From the NCBI RefSeq assembly GCF_021155765.1, contig NC_060113.1, positions 6,587,001 to 6,651,000 of the forward strand: a stretch of 64,000 bases of DNA, written 5' to 3'. How positions within the stretch are numbered: the stretch's first letter is position 1; every line of letters starts with the position of its first letter. Source of the stretch: Diprion similis (lineage: Eukaryota; Arthropoda; Insecta; Hymenoptera; Diprionidae). The position numbers were made by a program, and so were the translations under genes. This document shows positions 50,501 to 64,000 of the stretch, one piece after another. Under the pieces are notes generated by a model. The model did no database searches. It was not told the origin of the DNA and saw only the letters and a program-made list of their open reading frames with translations.

Positions 50501-50900
50501 AAACTATATTCAGATATTTATCTTTTACTTCAAGGTTTTACTACTCCTGAAATATGCATGCTATTGCACTAATTATTTGCAAACACATATCTTACAACAA
50601 TAGTAATGTTTAAAATTGCGAAATTGATAACGCACACATGCCATAGAAATCATTATATATGAATATTTTGAATTCTGATATCGCTGGACACCCTGTTCAC
50701 CTTCTATGTATGAATATGTACGATTTAAAAAAAATAGTTTTTTGAAAGTTTATCGTTACTTACAGTCAAGACTGAAATTATTAAATGTGTTGTGGTTCAC
50801 AGGTGGCACTCGAAGAGTGGTACTACTATTGCCGGATGGACATTTAATGATGACTGAAGTAGACGAAGAGCAGTACGCAGCTTTAGAACTGGACAAGTGA
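44545..50900 (+). CDS. Chro: Chromator/Chriz-like chromodomain protein
   Basis: Nine exons: 44545-44599, 46173-46315, 46436-46676, 46828-47009, 47136-47275, 47440-47658, 47814-47896, 47976-50459, 50803-50900 (3645 nt, 1214 residues). Residues 26-55 form a C2HC-like finger (C32, C35, H48, C55). The chromodomain spans about 225-276, E-E-Y-V-V-E-R-I-L, L-L-K-W-E-G-F, T-T-W-E-P, with cage residues Y226, W249 and F252. After it come an Ala/Gln/Pro-rich helix, an acidic S-D-S-D-S-E-E stretch, a long low-complexity basic Pro/Gln/Lys part, a Thr/Ala-rich part and a conserved-looking acidic end with R-R-V-V-L-L-L-P-D-G. One chromodomain in an otherwise disordered nuclear protein with an N-terminal finger fits insect Chromator, which marks interbands and domain borders, binds JIL-1 kinase and joins the spindle matrix. 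The family call is from memory of architecture. Retaining the last intron gives a different C-terminus ending at 50491. Confidence 0.8.
44600..46172 (+). other. First intron of the Chromator-like gene
   Basis: A 1.57-kb AT-rich intron between ATTAAAG|GTAACT and TTATTCAG. Phase 1 on both sides supports direct joining of exon 1 and exon 2. The open frames inside it (for example 45449-45685 and 45688-45954) are AT-rich and show no domain. Confidence 0.6.
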
Positions 50901-52632
50901 ATGGATTTTCATACATTGACATAAATGAAGAGTTGAAGAATTTTAAACCCAGCATAGCGTTATGCCTTGGAATCTGTGTTGACAAAAGGGTAACATGCAA
51001 GGGTTGTACATATGTAGAAATACGTTCACTTCGTACGGTAAAAATATGATAGACTTTTCGATTGACCAGACAAGTATAATAATGATTGTGTGGTTGGAGT
51101 TTTGTAAAAACAAGTATCAAATAAGACAATCTAGGCTTATAGATTTAATTGATATTATGTTTTAGAAGTTCATGTCTCAATGTGTAACGGTACTTGCTCA
51201 CTCTTGAGTTTCTATGTCTTTTATGTATAAACATACAGCCGCATCTGCCGTCGAGCAAATAACATTTTAAAATTAATATTATTATCGCTATATCCATAGA
51301 TTTGCGAAGCATTGTATTTTTAGACTAGTAAAGTATACACTAGGATTTTATATTTATCATATTGAACATCGATTGAAAATTATTTTCCGAGATGGATAAT
51401 TAATTTGAGTGTATTTAGTAAAGATGTAAATAACGCAGCAGCACATTCGGTTGAATATTTTGTACCGGATGAAAACCCGTACAAAAAATATGGTGTAGTG
51501 ACATCAAAATGGTATGAAACCAATTTTCAATTGTACCTATGTACTAGTCTCGTACGCCTAAACTTGATTTAACTGAGAACGTGTTGTAATATTTTACACT
51601 ATTCTTTCATTGATATTTTTTTCTTTCCATTTTTATTTATGGGCAAGAACATCATCGGTGCATATGTATACAGGTTCCTTCCTTCCTTCCTTCCTTCCTT
51701 CCTTTCTCTCTCATGGTTTTCTGGGCTATTTAATATTGATTTACAACACATATCCAACTTTACAATGTCAGAAACGCACAGTTAGTTTTACGTTCGAAAT
51801 GCTCTCGACAACAGAATCGAACAGCTTACCCATTTTAATTAAACTGAAAAATTTCATCCCATTACTTATTGGGTACCCCTTACCTGTCCACCTTGTCCAC
51901 TTCTGTAGATTCTCCTGCGTAACTTGTTTACGTTCTCTGGCGTATTTTGAGCAAATACGAACTGTGCTGAACACATAAATTACAGATATATTAATTTTGG
52001 ATACTGCGGTATTAATGATAAAGGTTTTATCATGTCTATGCAGATTGGTAGCTATGAGCAAGTTTGAGGATCGATCCCATTTTTTATTGTGGTTAACATG
52101 ATAAAGTTGGAGTTATTGACATTACGATATGTGTGTGTAACCCATGGTCTTATCCATTTCTGTTTCATGCACTTAAATTTGGATTAAGCGTACAGTAACC
52201 AGTTTCTCATCCAATTGATTGATTGATTGCATAAAAGTAAATAAAATATTAATGGTGACTCCGAAAAATATGATTACGGTATTTACGTATGTACGGATTG
52301 AGTGGATGCAGGAAGGTTGCAAGTTTCCATGAAATGTAAGATCCTAGTATTTTACTTACATGACTTCTGTACATAATATTATCATAATACATCTTTATAT
52401 AGCAATTGTTTTTTTTTGAAATAAACAATATCTACAAAATTAATATGATATCTTAATGTTTTCAACTTTTGTATCATATATACTATAAAACTAGTTTATT
52501 GGCCTAAAGTAAACTGGCCTAAAATACGTTTAACAAAAGAAGACTTGATGCAGAATTGATTTGATTCAACAGCTGATGTCATTATGTTTCTGTCTATTCC
52601 TCAGTGATTCAGAAAATCATCATCTAGACAAT
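50901..52632. other. 3' UTR of the Chromator-like gene and spacer before DLEC1
   Basis: 1.7 kb without a recognised gene. Candidate polyadenylation signals (AATAAA) occur at about 52238 and 52421. A (TTCC)n microsatellite of about seven units lies at 51675-51704. An acceptor-like TCCTCAG at 52604 shortly before the DLEC1 start suggests that the gene may have an upstream leader exon here. Confidence 0.5.
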
Positions 52633-55600
52633 ATGGAACCCTTACCTTTGATACCATATAATGAGAATAATATTATTCCAGAAATGGGATGTCTAGTGCG
52701 AGAAATCTTTCAAAATACATTTCAAGCCAATGCCGCAACTTGGCAAATGTCAATGAATCTTTCAAAGTCATGCCGACAAAATTTAGAGTTGAAAGAAATG
52801 GCTGAGCAAATGCAGACGGTAAACGAAAAACGTTTAACTAGATTCAAAATGAAAAGTACTCCATTTTCTGAGGACAATTAAAATATTCTTTCCTTAACTT
52901 TTGTTGCATTCGTTTTATAAATAGGAAATGGTTCGTCATAAAAGGATTCACGATGACTTAGAGTATGCTGAAATGCAAATAATGAAATCTCAAGGATATC
53001 ATCTGTGCAGAGATGAGAGGATTATGTCAAACGACAGAGCGATGGAAATAATACGCTTGAAACGTCATCCACTGTACATTGATTTACATCCAGATATTGT
53101 AAAAGAATATCCTCTTCTGCAATCAGATGACCTGTTACCTGCAACTCACGAGTGTTGTACAGGTTTATTGTAGTTTTCACAATATTGTACGATACTAAGT
53201 CCAAAGTACATGATAATTAATTGAATGAGCCTTGGTCAGCAAGGATTTTTATAAGTAAGACGAACCAGTACAATAACCAAGATTCAATTTATTCAGTATA
53301 TTTTTGGCCTCTATTTGCTTCTTCAATGTATTCTACATATTTAGATTTGTTTATGTTGCTTGATTATAGATTTCCGCCTGCATAAGACGGATAGAATCCG
53401 GATGAAGAAAAGATTGTACAGAAGCAGAGACTCGTTACTAGATGAAGAATTATTGCCAACTGTTGCTTCCCAAGTTAGCACATTTGATACTGAGATTGCG
53501 CAAAAATCAAGGTACTTGTTCGACAGCAGTATGAAAAAACGTGTCATCTCGACCGAGGACAAATTTTTCATTAATAGGGCACTGGAATTTCGTTTGCATG
53601 AAGTATACGAAGCATTTTTTTCCAATTGTTCGTTACATTGAATTTATTAATTTATGAGTTGTAACATGCTCAATGATGAAAACAATGGTTAATCTGTAAG
53701 CCCAATGTACGATTCTGTGTGAATATCATTCTAATTCCGTAATTTATATAATTTTTGTTTCGTTTAACAACTTGAAAAATTCAAAAGAATATTTTTTTGT
53801 ACAATTTTATGTGAAAGTTTGTGGTTCCTCATTATGAAGGCTGAGTAAATGAGGCAATGACACAATTATTGAATCTATTAAAGAAAAGTGCTTCGAATAA
53901 TTCATAAACCCAAAATTTCAATGCTGGATCAATGAAAAATTTGTCCTCAGTCGAGACGTCACGTTCTCCTTTCACAATCTGAAGTGTCATGTTCTTCCAT
54001 ACTGCCATGTTTTTGACCAAGGAATTTATGTTTAATTTCATTCATGTGTGGTTATACGGATGCAAAAAATATGAAACAGTCCAATTCAAGTTTAATTAAC
54101 GAGTTAAAAATATAATTACATAGTTATTTTACTTATTCGTCTAATAACGATTGTCAGAAATGTGAGAACTCGAGAAAGATCGACGACCACAAGGGTGCTT
54201 GTTCATGAAAGAAGTATAATCAGATCAGAATACGCCAAAAGAGTTTTGATTGCGGAGCCAGAAGAACTGCTTTTTCATAATTTTCAATACAATAAAGTGT
54301 ATAAGGTATGCATTCATAAAATTAATGACTGAGTTAATTTAATGAATAAAACTGTATATGTATTGCTTTAGAAGATCGTGCTGCTGAAAAATGTCGGGAA
54401 TTCTATGGCCATGTATAAAATTGAAAGAAGATTACCTAATTCCAAATTTACCGTTCTCCTCAACACAGCAGCTATGAAAATGCAAAAAATTGCACCTGGC
54501 ATGCACATTAAGTTGACGGTTTTATTCCGATGTGATGTTATCGAAGATCCAGAAGAATTTCTTATAATAAACGTATATTCAGGAAAAACGGTATGCATAA
54601 AAATGCATGGGTATCGAGATCCTCCTCTGCTGAGAGGTATTCTTTCTGAATTTCACATGTCGCCTAAGTAAATGGCTACCCTCAACCTTAACTACGTAAC
54701 TAATCTAAACATGTACTTTCCAAAAGTTGTGAAAACTTTGTATCAATCTTCGTCATGTTCTCAATCCATCGCCACGGACATAGAAAAAAGTAGGTCATCT
54801 TTTCTAAGTATTACTGAAGAAGAGAAGCTCGAAATCCCCGGGGAACAGGTCTTGTCACTTTGCTCGTTTCAGTTAGAAATTTACGTTTTCTGTGACTCAA
54901 TAGAAACCATTGTTACAATTTAGCTCACTGGAACTCACTGTGGAGATATTGGAAAATACAATGACGGCAAACTTGTCAGATGTACCATGAATTTGGGAGC
55001 AAATTTTGAATGTGGAAAGTGTTTTATCGGCGAGCGAACCATTATATCAAGACGATTTGTTAATGATGGTGGCGATGGGAAATTTTTTATCATGAGTGAG
55101 ATCGACTGGTGTACAATGAATCTTGAGGCAAGTTAATTTTAATTAGACTGAACTCTTCTTTTCTTCATTCTTTCTCGCAAGTTTGATAAATAAATTAAAT
55201 GTTTCAGGATATTATGGATTGTAATATGATTCTTGTACCACCTTTTGCTGTATGGCCAGTATATTTTTCACTAAAAACTGGTGAATATGTAGATATTCGT
55301 ACATATTTTTGTCCTGAGTCGTACGGCATGCAAGTAATTATTAAAGAATATCATCTGTATCGTAATATAGAATTTCGCAATAAGTTGTCTGAATTAAATA
55401 TCCAGTTTGTTTTGCTGGAAGCTTCTTAAACTTCTGTGATTTGTATGTAATAATTGTACTTCATAATTTTTGTAGGTCGATAAGTTATATATACTTTGTG
55501 ACAATCATGCTGTTCATCCGATAGAACTTATGGGAGATGGAGTCTGGTACGACCCAAACTTTATTCGCTTTGGGAACGTATGTTAATGCACTATTAAGAT

Positions 55601-58600
55601 GTCAAATCGAATTTTTAAATAATCTTGAAGGGGCAACAACGATTCTAATTACAGAAATACTTTCAGAATATGGAAATATGTTGCTCCCCTCAAGACAACG
55701 ATATAACTTTGGTTGATTACCGTCTAAATATGGCTAGCACAGTTCCAGGCGATGTTCTAAAAAAACATATTTTCCTTACAAATAATAGGTGAGTTGCAAT
55801 AAAAGAGAATCAATTATGCAATATATAATATGATAAGTAAAAAATCATGAGCTGTCAGCAAAAGGATTTAAAAAAAAAGTAACAATGCAATTTCTAATCC
55901 TAAACTTCTCTGATTTTGGAATATTCTTAAGCGACATGGAAATGTCCTATCGATGGGAAAAGCATTCGACAATATGTTCTACGTCGGATTCAAAAAACAG
56001 CTGGTCACATTTACCAATGGAAAACCTGACCATTCAGCCAATTATGGGTTCTCTGAATGCAAATTCGATAACATTTTTCAAAGTTGTTGTACAGATGAAT
56101 GATATGGAGCCTGGTGAATATTGTACTACTCTACGGTAAGAATGCACAAAGACTCAACAAAAATGATCGATTCTTCACACTTTTTTAATAATCCAATATT
56201 GGATTAGCTTTTTTCAATGTCAATGGAGGTAATCCTAAAAATCTATTTTATAAAACAGTCGTATTACTGTGTTTCAGACTATACATCGAGGATATACCTT
56301 TGGCGGCCATACCAAAGAATTGTGATTTCAGGATTACGGAATCTCGTGAAAAGCGGAGGAACTGTTCTATTGTAAGTTGCCAATAATGTTGAAAGGAAAA
56401 CTACTAACACATGATTAAACATTCAAGACTGTGGACATTTTAGTCACTGATGTTGAGGTCTGGGTAAGCTGTATCCTTCCAGAAGATGGTGTAGATGCTA
56501 ATATTGTGCAAAAAATGGATAGTAAAACAAGGTGACTAAAATACTGAACGTTTCTGTGTTAAAAACAATGTTTTTCCCTTGACTATTCGCAATGATAAAA
56601 TTACGTAGCTATAAAAGTTTTTTGATCGCCAAAATTCATAATTCAGATTCTCAGACGAAGCTGCAGAGGAAAATACGAATGTAGATTACCATTCACCCTT
56701 AGATTCAGTGTCTGCGATAAAACACGCTTTTGATGAGTTTGGCACAGCGGCTGATCATGCATCAATTTGTGGGGTGAATGATGTCAAGTGCATTGAAGAT
56801 TACAGAGAGGTAAAAGATGTAAAATATTATATGGTAGTATGCTTAAACTTCGCTTCTTGATCATTACTTCCACGTGCACACTCGTTTTTTTTCGTTAATT
56901 TTGAAGAAATTCATCATCTATAATTTGAAATTTAGTCTGGCCATCTTTGGAATGCATCTCTTAGCATGGCGCAGAATCATGAAATAGATACGGCTGCACC
57001 ATCCATTCCTAGGCTTGATTTTCCCTACCAAATGGTGAATACAGCAATTCTAAGGCCTGAAAGGTATAGTGTTAATTTTTTTGTCCTGTAACAGGTGGTA
57101 GGACATTTTTTTTGAATTCAACAAATGATTGTGCAACACATTATAGTGATCTGAAATTTTACTAGCGACTAAAAACTTTTAGTGTATGTCCCACATTTCA
57201 TAAGAATGATCACTTTGGTTAATCTAACAATAATTAAACTTGTCACAGATCATTATATGTTGGTATAAAGGAAACATACTTATTAACGCTACGAAATTTG
57301 ACCTGTAAGCCTGTGTCTTATGCCTGGGGACTACCGCCAGAGAAAGATGGGTGTAGAATGAAAGTATATTTCAATCCCAAGGAGGGTTTGATTCCTCCAA
57401 CTGATGTAGCTACGATCGAAGTGATCTGTTTGCCGACAAACACTGTGAGATATGTTCTGTACATTTATCATACAATATTCCTTTTATTGATTCACTATTT
57501 GTACTCTTTTATCAGGGGATAATTGAGGGTTTGTATATCCCATGTTTTGTCGGGGGTAGCCAAGATCCCATTATGCTGGGAATTCAATGTACTATTGATG
57601 CCTTGAATGTTACCTTTCTTTTTTTACCACCGCCGAACGCCATGCCATCTCCATGTGTTGATTCAATACGTGTTGAGTGGCACAAGTCTGGTCATTCATC
57701 TGCACTTAATCTAAACGTAAGTTTCACACTTTTCGAATCTATTACAGATCTCATATTAGTTGAATTTCACAGTGGAACAGGTATACAGTAAATGGGAGAA
57801 ATATAGTTACTTATCGATCAATATTGCAGTTTATAAATGCAAAATTGTACAGATGTTGCCATTGAGTATGCTTACGCATGTTACGGCACGATTAATACAC
57901 AATTAAAATCATGGATTTGTCTAGATTAGAACTTGAAGATGACTCGACATTCCAAACTTGAAGAGGAACAGGAATTGAAGAACATAAATTTGGATGCTGG
58001 ACAGGTAATCGCAACTACTGCGGTCGGTCCAGAGGATGTGAATATCGACAATACATCACTAGTCTCATCCATTAAAAATCAATCTTCACCGAAACAAAAA
58101 CTTTATGTAAGATTCATGATTAGAATTTTTCAATAGTTTAGAATTATTGGCCAAGAAGTATTTGATGACTTCATAAACATTTATAAAACCAAAATGATGT
58201 ATTTCAGAAAAATGAGGTTGCTGAAGAACAAAACAAATTTGTCAAGGAAACGAAACTTGAAAGTAGCGTCACATTAGATACTGAATCCGATAATGAAGAT
58301 CTATATGAACCACGGAGCTGGGAAAGCTTGTTGAAAGGCATCGTTTGGACAGTCGACAGGCCTGATGAATTTATTTCTCTACCTAAACCACAACCCGTAG
58401 TCCCTTTTTATAAAACAGTTGTTCCTCCCGTTATGCAACCTTTGGCAATTGAATTTACTAACTTGCCTTTACGAACAGGTAAAATATCAGTGTATAATTT
58501 TTCGATTATGTCCTAGTTTTCGAAAATCTCAATACAAAATCAATAGAGTGTGAAAGATCATATCATTTATTTGTGTTGTGAAATGCTCGAACGCTGCTTT

Positions 58601-60700
58601 TTAACCATTCTTATAATACGTAATTCTTTAGTGGAGAAAAGAACATTTGTAATTCGGAATGAAACTCCAGCTGAATCAACATTTTCTATATCTTCAAAAC
58701 AATTTGGCCCTATTAAGTATACGAAAGAATTGGAACCAGAGGATGTAATTAATTCTACATATGCCACTGTGATGGGGCATAAAACAAGTAATGTGTAATA
58801 TGTCAGACGATTGGAATGGGAGCGTCATAAATTTTTTTTTTCTATATCATCATTGAAATTGATAGATTATACCTGACTTTCATTGTAGTATTTAATCTTT
58901 TGAACAAACAGTGAAGAGTTAAAAAGTTCTTGGCATTAGGCTTTATTATAAGGTCCATCATTGTTTATTAATGTAAAACAAAGAAAAACTCTTCATCATT
59001 TTCGAGATATTAAAAATCTTAAAACCGGTCTTCCAAAATCGGGGAGAAAAAAAAAAACCTCAAACGAACCCATTCCATTTTAGCTGTTTATATTTATTTT
59101 TGGTTCTGCTTATTGATCAGAAAAGTTCTGCTGACTTGTTGATCAGAAAATTGTAAGTTGCTTTTTCATCATAACATAATCTTTGACTTTTGAAAAAATT
59201 TGAATTTAATAGAGACTTATTGGGAAAAAATTAAGCCACCAGTCCAAGGTGTTGTTTTGGTAATAGAACCTACGAATGGTTCTCTTGCTCGTTACGAAAC
59301 AGTTTCTGTCGACATTTATGTCTACGCTGACACTTGGGGCGTTTACATTGACGAAATCGCAGTATCCATTGCTGGCTTGCCTGATTACATCTTTGGTGTT
59401 TGTATTGAAGTTATTGGATCACCTGTAACATATCCTATCTGCAAAAATGGGATACATGAGATACCGACAATGAGGTACCTAGTATAAATTATGTAATTAG
59501 TTACACCCTTGTATCTATATTTATGTAAATTTCTTTGGAATACTGAAATCTTTGTTATTAATTGCATGGTAAAAATTAATTTCGGACTTTAGATTTGGGA
59601 CTGTAAATTTTGGCACAGAGAAAGTAACACGAAAAATAATAATCGAAAATACAAGCACTGTAATGCTCGCTATAAATTGGCAGAGTTATGTGATTGACTC
59701 TGAGGTGACCGAGAATTCTATACCTTTCAACATCACCTTGCAAATGTTTACCCCACTTGCAAATGAAATGTCCAATGCAACGTGTACGGACTTGATAAGG
59801 ACTTCCGATTTGGCGATAGAAGAGTCACAACAAGATATACCGAATTACAGCAAGTGTGATAGTCTCAGAAGTTCGGTGACAGTTGAAAGTAACTTATTTC
59901 AATCTCAAGATGAAATCCCTTGGACTCGAGCTTCGTACGTATTCAAATCTTCTGACTTGACAGCTGTTCCAAACGTTTCATGGTTTTTAATGAAAAGCCA
60001 TACTTAGTAAACACTCCATATCCAGCTCATCCCGGTACAAATGCTGTTATGAAAGCCATGCATCACGTAATGAGGCTTTGTGTCAGAATACCGACAGTAA
60101 TGTGGAAATTAGTGTTGGAATAAATAATTCTAATGAGGATTCTGTGGAGTACATTACTGAAACTGAACTAACAACAATCAACTGGAGTGAACAAACTGTT
60201 GCGAGAGAAACTGATATAGAAATTGCCATGACACCTTACTACGGAACCCCGGACTATTGTATGTTCAGAGTAAGGAACAAATTTATACATGCATCATAGA
60301 TATGGAAGTTTCAACGGCAATAAATAATTTCTTACTAGGTAACTCCACCAGAACTAGTTATACCAGTTAAGGGGAAACAGTCTTTAGAAATTACTCTGAA
60401 TATTGGTCAACTTCCTATACAAAATGGTGCGAGTGAAGTTCGTGGCCGTCTTGTGGGATTCATACGAATTGCACCTATGCACAAGTATTATACGAATCTT
60501 GAGTAAATGTCAGCTTTGATTGTAATATCGGTGTAATATAAATCCATTGAATTAATAGGTACAAAGCAGATTGTTACTCCCGTAATGACGGTATAATGCT
60601 CACACCTACTGAAATAAAGCTGGAAGCTAATATTCTGCAACCAGTACCAACACACGAAGATTCCCTCAGTGATGGAAATTTCAACATTTTTGAGAATTGA
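52633..60700 (+). CDS. DLEC1: DLEC1-like ciliary/flagellar ASH-domain protein
   Basis: About 25 exons, roughly 1534 residues: 52633-52818, 52925-53162, 53370-53631, 54158-54305, 54372-54667, 54794-54848, 54924-55127, 55208-55333, 55476-55577, 55667-55788, 55932-56135, 56278-56371, 56428-56531, 56647-56809, 56936-57063, 57249-57444, 57516-57716, 57930-58106, 58208-58478, 58632-58787, 59213-59474, 59593-59934, 60008-60269, 60339-60502, 60559-60700. After a helical N-terminus the protein is a string of ASH/MSP-type beta domains, e.g. D-P-P-L-L-R-G-I, F-E-C-G-K-C-F-I-G-E-R, L-Y-I-L-C-D-N. The best family match is V-I-G-S-P-V then M-R-F-G-T-V-N-F-G with an N-W-Q-S-Y-V strand. DLEC1 belongs to the Hydin-related axonemal proteins; in insects a role in sperm flagella or sensory cilia would be expected. 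Weak points: the exon 3 donor (TGTTC|GTTACA) and the start of exon 6. The exon 7 donor is GC (GAG|GCAAGT). Confidence 0.82.
53877..53965 (-). pseudogene. Inverted partial copy of a DLEC1 exon 3 segment
   Basis: Read on the minus strand, this 89-bp stretch matches 53539-53626 of DLEC1 exon 3 at roughly three quarters of positions. Both read S-T-E-D-K-F-F-I, then a similar helix ending E-A-x-F-F-N or E-A-F-F-S-N. It lies in the following DLEC1 intron in the opposite orientation, so the transcript could fold back on its own exon. The minus frame around it (53832-54041, 69 codons) has no other recognised feature. Confidence 0.65.
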
Positions 60701-60983
60701 AGTCCTTTAAAGTTAGTTAATTATTATGCATTCTCATTATTTACAACGAATTGACAGTAATGCTAGCAATATTAAAACAAGGTGTGTCCCAAATTCCTCA
60801 AATTGATCAAAATTAGAGTTATTGTTCTGAACAAACATCCACTGATCGAAAGCAAACCTAGGCTTGTATAGAAATACTCAACGAAAAGCAACGAGAATTA
60901 CAGCTAGTGGAATACTTTTCTCTTATACACACTTGGTTACCTGGATAGTCAAAAATATGTGAAAATTATTTACTTAGTTTAAT

Positions 60984-63136
<2,153 letters not shown>

Positions 63137-64000
63137 CGTGACGATTTGATATATGTATGCGTACAATTGTCCTTTCTCCTTAAAAGTCCTGATGAAAACA
63201 AGTGCATATAGTCTTGATGTAGTCGAATCGTTTACAAGCACGTGTGATTCTCCGGAAATAAACTTTCCTCTGCAGAACCGGGAAGCCCCCACCCAACTGT
63301 ACGTTGCTACACATGGATCTGAACACATCTGACATTTGTATCTGACGTAAAGATACTGACACTTGCTTGATAGTGACAGTATATGCATCGCGTGGTTTGC
63401 TAAAGCTTACACGCTGGAGATTTTTTGATGATTTTCACTCGTCGACATGAATTAATGATTATATTATGTTCGCTTGGATGTGAGTTGAAAACTGAAATCA
63501 CCTTCTAAAGGGATATAGAAATCGTTTAGAAATTGAATAACAGCATCAGAAATTATAATATCGACACATATAGGATATAATGTATTATGGGGGTCATACA
63601 ATTTTAATATTCTTAAGAATAATATTGATCGAGTTGCGTCTTTTCGAATATCGTAAATCTGCAATAGATCGAGATCGGTTCCTTATGCATCCGCTCTCCG
63701 GTATTTGCTGGAATGATTGATGCCGATATCGTTCATCAAAGAGCTAAAATGTAACGAATTCGTTGCAGGCCATCCATATCGGCAAGCTGCACCGTTAACG
63801 GTCGCCAAGAACTCGTCTGACGATTAATAAAAAACGCAGCATGAGACAGAGGTATTTGGGGATGATAAAGAAGATAAAAAAGTACGAAGAAGAGGTATTT
63901 GGCTCGTAAAAGTATTTCATTTTCCATTTTCATCCTCTAATTTGCATTAGAGCACGTGTTATTGCAAGGTTCGATTTTCAAAGGATAAATTGTAGAGTTT
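63137..64000. other. Upstream region of NSUN6, no gene seen
   Basis: It should contain the NSUN6 promoter and leader. Minus-strand frames at 63464-63664 and 63736-63933 are short, without recognised domains or clear splice links. The window ends here, so an exon of an off-window gene cannot be excluded. Confidence 0.4.

Noticed and set aside
54672-54923. Separate 83-codon gene starting at ATG 54672
   Set aside because: Its stop TAG is the acceptor of the next DLEC1 exon and its 3' part is in frame with DLEC1, so it is partly exon 6 and partly introns of that gene.

Overview
This is a eukaryotic nuclear window from an insect. It is AT-rich, protein genes are split into many short exons, and most introns obey GT-AG with in-frame joins that I could follow by hand. 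The gene set (a Chromator-like chromodomain protein, a TECPR1/Pex23 protein carrying a galectin domain, SPC24, NSUN6, a ciliary DLEC1 homologue) fits an insect. I suspect a hymenopteran, but only from general genome character. No rRNA, tRNA, CRISPR array, operon or prokaryotic feature was seen.

Layout, left to right. 2-500 (+): 3' end of a promethin/LDAF1-like lipid-droplet protein. 1469-2709 (-): kinetochore subunit SPC24. 3480-5060 (+): DXO/Rai1 decapping nuclease, head-to-head with SPC24 across a spacer holding a foldback repeat. 5380-5879 (-): PDRG1, a prefoldin-like protein. 7581-7769 (-): an open exon I cannot name. 8106-9233 (-): GPANK1 in a single exon. 10844-18811 (+): TECPR1, 24 exons, with an inserted galectin domain. 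21577-25923 (-): cationic amino-acid transporter (SLC7/CAT), 10 exons. 25924-39367: about 13 kb without a recognised gene, holding foldback elements, a tandem repeat pair and homopolymer tracts. 39368-42075 (-): TFIIH subunit p44 (GTF2H2). 44545-50900 (+): Chromator-like protein. 52633-60700 (+): DLEC1. 60984-63136 (-): NSUN6 tRNA cytosine methyltransferase.

The genes are mostly unrelated housekeeping functions: mRNA 5'-end quality control, transcription/repair, chromosome segregation, chromatin, tRNA modification, autophagy, transport and cilia. Three pairs are divergent (SPC24/DXO, GPANK1/TECPR1, GTF2H2/Chromator) and may share promoter regions. Several pairs converge closely, such as DXO/PDRG1 and DLEC1/NSUN6.

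The most interesting points are the galectin domain inside TECPR1 with every canonical sugar-contact residue kept; an apparent excess of GC-AG introns (four candidates, two with a perfect GCAAGT donor); several large foldback elements including one with arms of about 300 bp; a piggyBac-type MITE with TTAA ends; and an inverted partial duplicate of a DLEC1 exon. Exon coordinates were read by eye from splice signals, phase and family similarity. Total exon lengths divide by three for every multi-exon gene that is complete in the window.
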